DNA from: Desulfolutivibrio sulfoxidireducens
GTDB taxonomy: Bacteria; Desulfobacterota; Desulfovibrionia; Desulfovibrionales; Desulfovibrionaceae
Length of the DNA: 64,000 nucleotides
Direction: 5' to 3'
Assembly: GCF_013376475.1 (NCBI RefSeq)
Contig: NZ_CP045508.1
Coordinates: 2,950,001-3,014,000 of the forward strand
Shown: positions 26,591 through 34,374 of the stretch, piece by piece
Layout of the letters: each line of letters opens with the position of its first letter
Position numbering within the stretch: the stretch's first letter is position 1
Translations under genes and position numbers: made by a program
Notes under the pieces: generated by a model
The model's database searches: none
Seen by the model: only the letters and a program-made list of their open reading frames with translations
Told to the model about the DNA's origin: nothing

Positions 26591-27379
26591 ATGCCCCATG
26601 CCACCAAGGTGCTCGTCGTCGAGGACAGCCGGGTGCAGGCCCGGATCATGAGCGACCACATCCGCGCCGTGACCCCCTACGAAACCCTGATCACCGCCAC
26701 CCTGGCCGAGACCGCCCAGGTCATGGAGCAAAGCCGCGACGACATCTTCGTGGCCGTTTTGGACTTAAACCTGCCCGACGACCCGGGCGGCGAGATCGTG
26801 GCCCTGGCCAACCGCCACGCCGTGCCCGCCGTGGTCATGACCTCCTCGTTCGACGACGAGGTCCGCAAACGGCTTCTCGAACAAAACGTGGTGGATTATT
26901 TCCTCAAGAGCATGGCCGAGGTGGCCAACATGGAGAACCTGATCGAACGGCTGCACAAAAACCTGGCGGTCACGGTGCTTGTGGCCGACGATTCGAGGCT
27001 CTCCCGCCACCAGATGGCCACCCTGCTCAAAAACCAGAACTATCAGGTCCTGGAGGCCGAGGACGGGGCCGTCGCCCTGGACATCCTGACCGCCACCCCC
27101 GAGGTGCGTCTTTTGATCACCGACTACCACATGCCCCGCCTGGACGGTTTCGCGCTCATCACCGAGATCCGCAAAATCCGGCCCAAGGACAAACTGGCCG
27201 TCATCGGCGTCTCGGCCGAAAGCGGCGAACAGACCGCCCGGTTCCTCAAGAACGGGGCCAACGACTTTCTGACCAAGCCCATCGGCATGGAGGAGTTCTA
27301 TTGCCGGGTCAACCAGCAGATGGACATGCTGGACATCCTTGAGGACTACAAGGCCCTGCGCGAGAAAATGGCCTCGTGA
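26591..27379 (+). CDS. response regulator with two receiver domains and no output domain
   Basis: A 262-residue cytoplasmic protein. The first receiver has VLVVEDSR, phospho-acceptor Asp58 in VLDLNLPDD and the conserved Lys in YFLKSM. The second has VLVADDSR, Asp178 in LITDYHMPRLDG and Lys in LTKPIG. Nothing follows the second receiver except a short helix, so it acts by phosphotransfer or protein contact. AGGAG lies six bases before the ATG. Its TGA stop overlaps the GTG start of pbpC, so the two are translationally coupled. This suggests a signalling input to cell-wall synthesis, or simply shared transcription. No cognate kinase is adjacent. Confidence 0.92.
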   Translation: MPHATKVLVVEDSRVQARIMSDHIRAVTPYETLITATLAETAQVMEQSRDDIFVAVLDLNLPDDPGGEIVALANRHAVPAVVMTSSFDDEVRKRLLEQNVVDYFLKSMAEVANMENLIERLHKNLAVTVLVADDSRLSRHQMATLLKNQNYQVLEAEDGAVALDILTATPEVRLLITDYHMPRLDGFALITEIRKIRPKDKLAVIGVSAESGEQTARFLKNGANDFLTKPIGMEEFYCRVNQQMDMLDILEDYKALREKMAS

Positions 27380-29703
27380 ACCGAACCCGGCCGCGACCGG
27401 CCCGCGGACTCCTCCTGCTGGCCGCCCTGGCGGTGCTTGCCCCGATTGCGGCCTTTTTCATCCTCGACGCCGTCTTTCCCTTTCCCGAAAACCGCCTGTC
27501 TCCCGCGCCGTCCACCGTGGTCTTCGACCGAAACGGCCGGCCCCTGCGTTTCTACCTGGCCCCGGACCATGCCTGGCGCTTCCCGGTCACCCTGGCCGAG
27601 ACCGCCCCGGTCCTGACGACAACCCTGATGGCCTCGGAAGATCGCTATTTCAGGCTGCACCCCGGAATCAATCCCCTGGCCCTGGCCCGGGCCGCCCTGG
27701 GCAACCTCCTGGCCGGCCGGGTGACCAGCGGCGGTTCGACCATCACCATGCAGGTGGCCCGCCTGATCGAGCCCAAGCCCCGCACCCTGTGGGCCAAAAT
27801 CGTGGAAATGTTCCGGGCCGCGCAGATCGAAACCCGCCACACCAAGGACGAGATCCTGGCCGCCTACCTGAACCTGGCCCCCTTCGGCGGCAACATCGTG
27901 GGCGTGGGCGCGGCCGCGTATTTCTATTTCGGCAAGCCCCCGGACCGGCTGTCCCTGGGCGAGGCCGCCCTGCTGACCGCCCTGCCCCGGGCGCCCTCCC
28001 GGTTCGATCCGGCCCGCGATCCCGGCGCGGCCACACGAGCCCGGGACATGGTCCTGGACCAGCTCGCCGGGCGCGGAGCCATAGGCCCAAAGGACGCGGC
28101 CGAGGCCAAGGCCGTGCCCGTCCCCGCGCACCTCGTCGATCCGCCCTTTCTGGCTCCGCACATCTGCGACCTGGCCAGAGCCCGGCGTCCGGGCCAGGCC
28201 CGCCTGCGCACCACCCTGGACCCCTTCGCCCAGAAGGCCGCCGAGGAAATCCTCAAGGGCCGCATGGAGCGTCTGCGCGCCCTGGGCATCGGCAGCGCCG
28301 CCACGGTCATCCTGGACAGAAAAACCCGGGACGTCCTGGCCATGGTCGGCTCCCCGTATTTTTTCGACGCGGCCCGAAGCGGCCAGATAAACGGCGCGGT
28401 CATCCGCCGCTCCCCGGGATCGGCGCTCAAGCCCTTTCTCTACGCCAAGGCCATGGACGCCGGGCTGATCGTCCCCGAAAGCCCGCTCCTGGACATCCCC
28501 ACAGCCTTTGCCGGCTATTCCCCGAAAAACTACGACGGCCTGTTCCGGGGCCGGGTCACGGCCGAAAAGGCGCTCATCACCTCGCTCAACGTCCCGGCCG
28601 TGCGCCTTCTGGACGCGGTCGGACAGCAGGACTTCCACGCCCTGCTCGTGCGCGGCGGCCTGACCACCCTGGACAAACCCGCCTCCCACTACGGGCTGTC
28701 CCTGATCCTTGGCGGCGGCGAGGTCACGCTGCTGTCTTTGGCCGGGCTCTACGCCACCCTGGCCGACGGCGGCGAGCACGTGGCCCCGCGCCTTTTTCCC
28801 GACTCCCCGACCACCGGCATCCGCCTGTTCTCCCCCGAGGCCTGCGCCCTGGTCACGGAGATCCTGGCCCAGGTGGAACGCCCGGACCTGCCCGGAGGCT
28901 TCGAGCGGGTCCTGGGCGTCCCGGCCGTGGCCTGGAAGACCGGCACCTCCTACGGCCATCGGGACGCCTGGGCTTTCGGCTTCTCCGCCGAACACGTCAT
29001 CGGGGTGTGGGTGGGCAACATGGACGCCACCCCGGTCAAGGGCATCTCCGGCACGGTGCATGCCGGCCCCATCCTCTTCGAACTCTTCCGGGCCGTGGAA
29101 ACCGCCGGCTCGCGTCTGCCCGACCCAGGCCCCCTGAACATCGCCGAGGTGGAGGTGTGCGCCGAGAGCCACTGCCTGCCCGGCCCCTTCTGCGACCGGC
29201 GCATCACCGTCAAGACCATCCCCGGCAAGACCCGCCTTGCCCCCTGCCCCATCCACAAACAGATCCACGTGGACGTGAAGACTGGCCTGCGCCTGGCCGG
29301 AGGCTGCCTGGAGCGCCATGACTCCCGGCCCGAGATCGTCACCGAATATCCGGCCGAACTGTGCGCCTGGTGGCGCTCGGCGGGCATCGCCTTCGCCTCC
29401 CCGCCGCCGCCGCACCCCGACTGCGCCGAGGTGGCCGGGGGCGAGCCGCCGCGCATCGTCTCCCCCAGCGCCAGCGCCCCCTACACCCTGCGCCGGGACG
29501 TGCCGGCGTCCTTCCAGCGGCTGTCCCTGTCGGCCAATGTGGCCGCGCCGGCCACGAAAGTGTACTGGTACCAGGACGGCCTTCTGGTGGCCCACGGACC
29601 GGCGGCGGACCGGCTCTTTGTGGACCTCTCGCCCGGCCGGCATCGCCTGGTGGCCATGGACGACCTGGGACGCATGGACGCGGTGACGTATTTTGTGGAA
29701 TGA
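27376..29703 (+). CDS. pbpC: penicillin-binding protein 1C (glycosyltransferase/transpeptidase)
   Basis: A bifunctional peptidoglycan synthase-type protein of 775 residues anchored by one N-terminal helix. The GT51 domain has catalytic Glu88 in SEDRYF and GGSTITMQVARL. The transpeptidase domain has the active Ser349 in SALKPF, the SxN box SLN, and KTG at 521-523 in AWKTGTSYG. A BiPBP_C domain closes the protein (about 680-775), which defines PBP1C. The start is GTG at 27376, overlapping the previous stop (GTGA). A repeat terminator follows. Confidence 0.95.
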   Translation: MNRTRPRPARGLLLLAALAVLAPIAAFFILDAVFPFPENRLSPAPSTVVFDRNGRPLRFYLAPDHAWRFPVTLAETAPVLTTTLMASEDRYFRLHPGINPLALARAALGNLLAGRVTSGGSTITMQVARLIEPKPRTLWAKIVEMFRAAQIETRHTKDEILAAYLNLAPFGGNIVGVGAAAYFYFGKPPDRLSLGEAALLTALPRAPSRFDPARDPGAATRARDMVLDQLAGRGAIGPKDAAEAKAVPVPAHLVDPPFLAPHICDLARARRPGQARLRTTLDPFAQKAAEEILKGRMERLRALGIGSAATVILDRKTRDVLAMVGSPYFFDAARSGQINGAVIRRSPGSALKPFLYAKAMDAGLIVPESPLLDIPTAFAGYSPKNYDGLFRGRVTAEKALITSLNVPAVRLLDAVGQQDFHALLVRGGLTTLDKPASHYGLSLILGGGEVTLLSLAGLYATLADGGEHVAPRLFPDSPTTGIRLFSPEACALVTEILAQVERPDLPGGFERVLGVPAVAWKTGTSYGHRDAWAFGFSAEHVIGVWVGNMDATPVKGISGTVHAGPILFELFRAVETAGSRLPDPGPLNIAEVEVCAESHCLPGPFCDRRITVKTIPGKTRLAPCPIHKQIHVDVKTGLRLAGGCLERHDSRPEIVTEYPAELCAWWRSAGIAFASPPPPHPDCAEVAGGEPPRIVSPSASAPYTLRRDVPASFQRLSLSANVAAPATKVYWYQDGLLVAHGPAADRLFVDLSPGRHRLVAMDDLGRMDAVTYFVE

Positions 29704-29716
29704 GGAGGATGAAAGA

Positions 29717-29800
29717 GCCTCCGGCGGCCAGGAGGGAAACTTTTTGAAAAAAGTTTCCCCCCTGGACCCCTCTTCAAAAACTTCATCGCGCTTCGCGTCC
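29717..29800 (+). repeat. palindromic repeat/terminator after pbpC
   Basis: Same layout as at 9.7 kb: GCCTCCGGCGGCC, a stem with A/T-rich top (one mismatch, AGGAGGG against CCCCCCT), TGGACCCC, then TCTTCAAAAACTTC and GCGCTTCGCGTCC. The trailing part recurs at 61.6 kb, so the repeat unit extends beyond the hairpin. Confidence 0.75.
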
Positions 29801-29900
29801 GAGCCGGGGAACTCCCGTGTGTGTCGGTCCCGGCCTACCCCTTGACTTTCCGAGCGGGCCGGGGGGGAATGATTCCCCTCGGAAAAAAGGAGATCCTATC

Positions 29901-30203
29901 ATGAGCGTCATGGCGGAACTGTCGATCTTTCCCATGGACAAGGGCGAATCCGTGAGCCCCTATGTGGCCCGGGCCGTGGACGTGATAAAGAACAGCGGCC
30001 TGCCCTACGTGTTCGGCCCCATGGCCACCAGCATCGAGGGTGAGACCTTCGAGGAGGTCATGGCCGTGGTCGCGGCCTGCTACCACGCCCTTTTGCCGGA
30101 CTGCGGCCGCATCCACGTGGCCCTGCGCCTGGACTGCCGCAAGGGCGCAACCGGCCGGCTGGCCGGCAAGGTGCGTTCGGTCATGGACAAGGTCCGGACG
30201 TGA
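29901..30203 (+). CDS. MTH1187-family thiamine-binding protein
   Basis: A 100-residue cytoplasmic protein with the ferredoxin-like fold pattern of the MTH1187/YkoF family: MAELSIFPMDKGESVSPYVA, IKNSGLPYVFGPMATSIEG and the strand GRIHVALRLDCRKG. Members bind thiamine or its pyrimidine part and form tetramers; a transport or salvage role is proposed. AAGGAG lies before the ATG. The stop overlaps the start of the amidase gene, so the two are coupled, although no functional link is obvious. Confidence 0.88.
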   Translation: MSVMAELSIFPMDKGESVSPYVARAVDVIKNSGLPYVFGPMATSIEGETFEEVMAVVAACYHALLPDCGRIHVALRLDCRKGATGRLAGKVRSVMDKVRT

Positions 30204-31018
30204 TCCGGAGCATGCGGCCAAGGCGTCTTTTCGCCGTCCTTTTTCTGGCGGTTCTGGCCTGGGGCCTGCCGGCGGTTTCGAGGTCCGGACCGCTCGCGGA
30301 CGCGGTCGTGGCCGTGGACGTGGGGCACGGCCACAAGCGCCCCGGGGCCACAAGCGCCCGGGGCGTACCGGAATACCGCTTCAACCTGGACATGGCCCGG
30401 CTGGTGGTCGAGGAGCTGCACCGGGCGGGGCTGCCCAAGGCCTTTCTCCTGGACCCGACCGGGGCCGACATCCCCCCGGCCGGCCGCGCCCGGCGCGCCA
30501 ACCGGGACAAGGCCGCCGTGCTTGTGTCCATCCACCACGACTCGGTGCAGCCCCAGTATCTCGAGGACTGGATCGTCGAGGGCCGCCGGGGCCGATACTG
30601 CGACCGCTTCGCCGGCTACAGCCTGTTTTTTTCCGCGAAAAACCCCAAGGCCGGACCGAGCCTGGATATGGCCAAGGCCATCGGCGAAAGACTGCGCGAC
30701 GCTGGGTTCACACCCACCGCGCACCACGCCGAGCCCATCCGGGGCGAGAACCGGGAGATGGTCGATCCCCAGCGCGGGGTCTACCGCTACGACGGCCTGG
30801 CCGTGCTCGGTCGGGCGGCCATGCCCGCCGTGCTCGTGGAATGCGGGGTCATCGTCAACCGCGACGAGGAAACCGTCCTGACCGACCCGGACAGGCGCGT
30901 CCGCCAGGCCCGGGCCATCGCCCAGGGCGTGGCCGCGTTTCTTGAGCGCGCTGTGAAAAAAACCGCCCGATCCACCGCGTCCCCCCGGACACTTTCGTTT
31001 GAGCCTACAAAAATGTAG
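30200..31018 (+). CDS. N-acetylmuramoyl-L-alanine amidase (Amidase_3), exported
   Basis: A 272-residue zinc amidase that cuts the bond between MurNAc and the stem peptide in the periplasm. An N-terminal signal (RLFAVLFLAVLAWGLPAV) is followed by the domain starting VVAVDVGHGHKRPGA. Zinc ligands are His of DVGHG, Glu of GVPEYRF and His of SIHHDS; the catalytic Glu is in VLVECGV. No extra targeting domain. The start is GTG at 30200, overlapping the previous stop as GTGA, with AAGG eight bases before; an internal ATG at 30212 lacks a ribosome site. Confidence 0.93.
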   Translation: MIRSMRPRRLFAVLFLAVLAWGLPAVSRSGPLADAVVAVDVGHGHKRPGATSARGVPEYRFNLDMARLVVEELHRAGLPKAFLLDPTGADIPPAGRARRANRDKAAVLVSIHHDSVQPQYLEDWIVEGRRGRYCDRFAGYSLFFSAKNPKAGPSLDMAKAIGERLRDAGFTPTAHHAEPIRGENREMVDPQRGVYRYDGLAVLGRAAMPAVLVECGVIVNRDEETVLTDPDRRVRQARAIAQGVAAFLERAVKKTARSTASPRTLSFEPTKM

Positions 31019-31071
31019 CTTTGAAACGCCCCTCTTCCAGGATATCCGGCTGAAATCACAGCCTTTCATTT

Positions 31072-31087
31072 CGGCACAGCCCTTGCT
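31072..31087 (+). promoter_or_regulatory. candidate sigma-54 promoter for the small secreted ORF
   Basis: The sequence CGGCACAGCCCTTGCT has GG and GC exactly ten bases apart and matches the consensus at nearly all informative positions (first T is C). It lies 43 bases before the ATG at 31130, which leaves room for a short leader with the GGAGG ribosome site. Confidence 0.6.
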
Positions 31088-31129
31088 TTAGCCTCCTGAT
31101 CACAAAATGAAAACACAACGGAGGCCGCC

Positions 31130-31393
31130 ATGTTCATCGCCATCGTCCTGGCCGTCATCGTCCTGGCCGCCCTGATCCCCGATGCCCTGCCCGGAACCTC
31201 CCACGCCGTCTTCGACGCCGAACTCGGGCTCTCCCCCGGCCCCGCCTGTTCCGAGGCCGCCGACTTCCCCGGCGGCCATGTCGTGCGCATCGTCCCTGCC
31301 CGCCGCTCCCATCCCCGGCGCCCCGCGCCCGCAACCAGTGTCGCGCCCTCAAAATACGTGTCTATGAATTTTGAAAACAACCGCTCGAAATAG
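31130..31393 (+). CDS. small hypothetical exported protein
   Basis: An 87-residue ORF with a strong CGGAGG ribosome site six bases before the ATG and a sigma-54-type promoter upstream. Residues 1-18 (MFIAIVLAVIVLAALIPD) are hydrophobic, either a signal peptide or an anchor. The rest is basic and proline-rich, with no known domain. The C-terminal codons (SKYVSMNFENNRSK) and the following 50 bases resemble a decayed stretch at 62.65-62.74 kb. Coding status rests on the ribosome site and promoter; composition alone is not decisive. Confidence 0.6.
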   Translation: MFIAIVLAVIVLAALIPDALPGTSHAVFDAELGLSPGPACSEAADFPGGHVVRIVPARRSHPRRPAPATSVAPSKYVSMNFENNRSK

Positions 31394-31440
31394 TTATTTT
31401 TTTCTTAAAAAACCGTCGTCTTTCTAAGGGACGCAGCACG
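31361..31440 (+). repeat. intergenic element, copy 1 (before modB)
   Basis: About 75 bases, roughly two-thirds identical to 62662-62744. Shared blocks are TGAA, GAAATA, TTA-TTTT, CTTAA-AAAC, AAGG and ACGCA-CACG, with one 4-base gap. The copy overlaps the last codons of the small ORF and ends just before the hairpin that leads to modB. Function unknown. Confidence 0.5.
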
Positions 31441-31640
31441 AGTCGCTGACCGGGAAACCCCAGCCGTCCGGCCCTGGTCCGGATGGCCGGGGCGTTTCAG
31501 GGCGACTTCGGGCACCTCGCGATGTCACGGAAATAACTGAAGCGGTGACCGCCTTGCCAACCGGCGACAAAAAAAGGTTTATTCTGTTTTCTTGAGCCGA
31601 ACGAACGGTCGGGTGTGCCCTCACATCGGGCCAGCCGGCC
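31441..31640 (+). promoter_or_regulatory. structured leader upstream of modB, possible molybdenum-cofactor-type riboswitch
   Basis: A 14-bp arm pair with one mismatch (31458-31471 and 31479-31492) is preceded by GCTGACCGGGAAA and followed by TTTCAGGGCGACTTCG and a GTCAC/GTGAC pair. The position before a molybdate transporter and the GC-rich stacked hairpins recall Moco RNA leaders. I could not align it to the known consensus with confidence. The rest of the 360-base gap before modB holds no gene. Confidence 0.3.
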
Positions 31641-31753
31641 TTACCTCCTGTCGAGTCGCCCTATGTTCCAGCCCGACCACCTTTTTGTCCCCGTCCATCA
31701 CCTCCAGGTTCATGCCGGCCCCGGCGCCTTCCCGCCCGGCATGATGGTCCCGC

Positions 31754-32422
31754 ATGCTTGACGCCGCCGCCCTCGCCCCCCTGGTTCTCACCCTCAAGGT
31801 GGCCCTTACGGCCACCATGGCGGCCCTGTGTCTGGGCGTGGGACTGGCCCAGGCTGTGGGAAAATACCGCTTCCCCGGCCGCGACTGGCTGGACGCGATC
31901 TTCACCCTGCCCCTGGTCCTGCCTCCAACCGTGCTCGGCTACTACCTGATCGTGGTCATCGGCCGGCGCGGCGTCCTCGGCGCGTGGCTCCAGGACACCT
32001 TCGGCATCACACTCATGTTCACCTGGGAAGGCGCGGTCCTGGCCGCCGCCGTGGTGGCCTTCCCCCTGGTCTACCGCTCGGCCCGCTCGGCGCTTGACGG
32101 CGTGGACCCCAACATCGAAAACGCCGCGCGGACCATGGGCGCCTCGGAAATCCGCATCTTCCTGAGAATCACCCTGCCCCTGGCCTTCCGGGGCATCCTC
32201 TCCGGAACCATGCTGGCCTTCGCCCGGGCCATGGGCGAATTCGGAGCCACGCTCATGGTCGCCGGCAACATCCCGGGCAAGACCCAAACCCTGTCCCTGG
32301 CCGTGTACACCGCCGTCCAGGCCGGAAACGACGCCCTGGCCAACCGGCTGGTGCTGCTTGTCTCCGCCGTCTGCGTGATCATCCTGGTGGTCGCGGGAAA
32401 ACTGCTCAAACCCAAAATCTGA
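31754..32422 (+). CDS. modB: molybdate ABC transporter permease
   Basis: A 222-residue inner-membrane permease with five or six helices. The cytoplasmic EAA loop that docks the ATPase is visible as ENAARTMGASEIRIFLRIT. ModB-type signatures are LPLVLPPTVLGYYL and RAMGEFGATLMVAGNIPGKT. Normal length. It is the first gene of the cluster, followed 12 bases later by modA, so the binding protein is encoded second rather than first. Molybdate is needed for formate dehydrogenase-type enzymes. Confidence 0.93.
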   Translation: MLDAAALAPLVLTLKVALTATMAALCLGVGLAQAVGKYRFPGRDWLDAIFTLPLVLPPTVLGYYLIVVIGRRGVLGAWLQDTFGITLMFTWEGAVLAAAVVAFPLVYRSARSALDGVDPNIENAARTMGASEIRIFLRITLPLAFRGILSGTMLAFARAMGEFGATLMVAGNIPGKTQTLSLAVYTAVQAGNDALANRLVLLVSAVCVIILVVAGKLLKPKI

Positions 32423-32434
32423 AAGGAGTCCGCC

Positions 32435-33193
32435 ATGAAACGCCTGCGTCTCTCACTGGCCCTGGCCCTGGCCCTGGTCCTGGCCCTGGCCTGCCCGACC
32501 CTGGCCGGGGAACTGACCGTCTCGGCCGCCGCCAGCCTCACCGACGCCTTCAACACGGTAAAGCCCCTCTTCGAAAAGGCCAATCCCGGCACGACCCTGG
32601 TCCTCAACTTCGCCGCCTCCGGCCCCCTGCTCAAACAGATCGAACAGGGCGCACCCGTGGACGTGTTCGCCTCGGCCGACCAGAAAACCATGGACGACGC
32701 CGCCGGCAAAAACCTCATCGATACCCCCAGCCGCAAAAACTTCGCCCAAAACTCCCTGGTCCTGGCCATTCCCGCCTCGGGCGGGGCCGCCGTGAAAAAC
32801 CTGGCCTCCCTGACCGACCCCAAGGTGGCCAAGATCGGCGTGGGCAACCCCGAAAGCGTTCCCGTGGGCCGCTACACCAAGCTCGCCCTGGAAAAAAACG
32901 GCATGTGGGAAAAGATCTCTCCCAAATGCATCCTGGCCGAATCCGTGCGCCAGGTCCTGGACTACCTCTCGCGCGGCGAGATCGACGCCGGCTTCGTCTA
33001 CGCCACGGACGCCAAAAAGGGCGGCGACAAGGTCAAGATCGTCGAGGAAATCCCCCTCGAAAAACCCGTGAGCTACCCCGTGGCCATCATCGCCACGTCC
33101 AAGGACAAGACCGCCGCCGCCAAATTCATCGCCTTCCTGGGCTCCGCCGAAGGCATGGGCGTGCTCGAAAAATACGGGTTCAAAAAACCCTAA
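32435..33193 (+). CDS. modA: molybdate-binding periplasmic protein
   Basis: A 252-residue substrate-binding protein. The signal peptide is an alternating Ala/Leu stretch ending TLAGE. The oxyanion-binding signatures are VSAAASLTDAF near the mature start, NFAASGPLLKQIEQGAPVDV and VGNPESVPVGRY. The C-terminal lobe carries SRGEIDAGFVYATDA. It could also carry tungstate. It starts 12 bases after modB with AAAGGAG before the ATG. Confidence 0.94.
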   Translation: MKRLRLSLALALALVLALACPTLAGELTVSAAASLTDAFNTVKPLFEKANPGTTLVLNFAASGPLLKQIEQGAPVDVFASADQKTMDDAAGKNLIDTPSRKNFAQNSLVLAIPASGGAAVKNLASLTDPKVAKIGVGNPESVPVGRYTKLALEKNGMWEKISPKCILAESVRQVLDYLSRGEIDAGFVYATDAKKGGDKVKIVEEIPLEKPVSYPVAIIATSKDKTAAAKFIAFLGSAEGMGVLEKYGFKKP

Positions 33194-33204
33194 CGCCTAG
33201 GGAA

Positions 33205-33520
33205 CCGGGAGAGGGCGCCGCCCTCTCCCGGACCCTCTCCCGCCAGGGGGATCATCCCCCTGGACCCCGGACTCCTGTTCCGGGCCGAGGCGGGGCGAAG
33301 CCCCGCCTCGGCCCGGAACCGGAAACCGAAGTTCAGAAGGACGCCCCCCGGCCGCGAGCGCGACCGGCGAGAACCGTTCTCCGCGACGCCCGGACCCGGC
33401 CCTTTCCGGCGCGACGCGCCGGAAAGGGCCGGAATCGGGGGGTCCGGGGGGAATGATTCCCCCCGGGCGGGGTCCGGGGCGGCAGCCCCGGGGACGCAAG
33501 GTCCGGGGCGGCAGCCCCGG
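33205..33520 (+). repeat. array of palindromes between modA and modC
   Basis: At least five hairpins in a row: 33205-33231 (12-bp stem), about 33242-33263 (CCAGGGGGAT with ATCCCCCTGG), 33278-33318 (19-bp stem, loop GAA), 33396-33432, and the constant module around 33440-33475 (GGGGGGTCC, AATGATT, CCCCCCGGG). It ends in a doubled GGGGCGGCAGCCCC. The module order matches the copies at 16.9 and 61.7 kb. It probably reduces or ends transcription from modA into modC. Confidence 0.75.
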
Positions 33521-33533
33521 AAAGGAACATTCC

Positions 33534-34307
33534 ATGCGCATCTCCATTGACGTGGAAAAAAGGCTAAACGGATCGAGAAGGTCGTTCACCCTGGCGGCGC
33601 GGTTCGCCACGGACGAGGGCCGGGTGGTGTTGTTTGGTCCGTCCGGCTCGGGGAAGTCGTTGACGCTTCGAGCCGTGGCCGGTCTGTTGCGTCCGGACGC
33701 GGGCAGGATAGCCGTTGACGGGAAGGTGCTTTTCGACTCCCGGGAAGGGGTGGACATCGCGGTACGCAAGCGCCGGGTGGGGTTCGTGTTCCAGGACTAC
33801 GCGCTTTTTCCGCATCTGACGGTCCAGCAGAACACGGCCTTCGGTCTGGTGGGATTATGGGGAAGGCGGACACGGGAGATACGCGAGCGGGTGGAGGCGA
33901 TGCTTGATCTTTTCGGACTGACGCGGATGGCCGACAGTCTGCCGGGCGAGTTGTCCGGCGGGCAGCGGCAGCGGGTAGCGTTGGCCCGGGCCGTGGCTCC
34001 GGGGCCGGCGATACTGCTTCTGGACGAACCTTTTTCGGCGTTGGATCTGCCCTTGCGGGCCAGGCTTCGCGAGGAGGTCTTGAATCTGCTGGAGCAGTTG
34101 GGGATTCCGCTCATCCTGGTGACGCACGACCCGGAGGAGGCCGTGCGATTCGCCACTGTGGCCGTGCCGTACCGCAAGGGCGAGACCGGGGAATTGATCG
34201 ACATCGGGACAAAGGACTGCAAAGAGACTGATCGACCTGATTGGCCTGGGCATGCCCGGGCCGCGGACCGGCTGGTCCGGTGCACCTTTGACGCGGTCGA
34301 GGCGTAA
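33534..34307 (+). CDS. modC: molybdate ABC transporter ATP-binding protein, short form
   Basis: A 257-residue ATPase. Walker [10 protein letters not shown]-loop VFQDYALFPHL, signature LSGGQRQRVALARA and Walker B LLLDEPFSALD are intact, with the switch His in LVTHDPEEA. ModC usually has about 350 residues with a C-terminal MOP domain that senses molybdate. Here that domain is absent and only a 40-residue tail follows. The start at 33534 has AAAGGA before it. A 340-base palindrome array separates it from modA, so it may be expressed at a different level. Molybdate specificity is inferred from modBA. Confidence 0.88.
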   Translation: MRISIDVEKRLNGSRRSFTLAARFATDEGRVVLFGPSGSGKSLTLRAVAGLLRPDAGRIAVDGKVLFDSREGVDIAVRKRRVGFVFQDYALFPHLTVQQNTAFGLVGLWGRRTREIRERVEAMLDLFGLTRMADSLPGELSGGQRQRVALARAVAPGPAILLLDEPFSALDLPLRARLREEVLNLLEQLGIPLILVTHDPEEAVRFATVAVPYRKGETGELIDIGTKDCKETDRPDWPGHARAADRLVRCTFDAVEA

Positions 34308-34374
34308 TCTTTTCGCAAGGATATTCTCCGCCCATCCGGTTGCCCCGCCGGCCGGCCTGGGATAGGCAGGGGCC

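Noticed and set aside
26164-26661. A gene on the minus strand in the htpX upstream region
   Set aside because: The open frame is rich in Arg, Gly and Pro, has no ribosome site, and its end overlaps the start of the double-receiver gene.
27346-29643. A 765-residue open frame antisense to pbpC, and similar long frames opposite the GH3, TPR and haem-propeller genes
   Set aside because: High GC makes long antisense frames common. They are low-complexity (Gly, Arg, His, Gln rich), lack ribosome sites and lie exactly opposite genes with clear domains.
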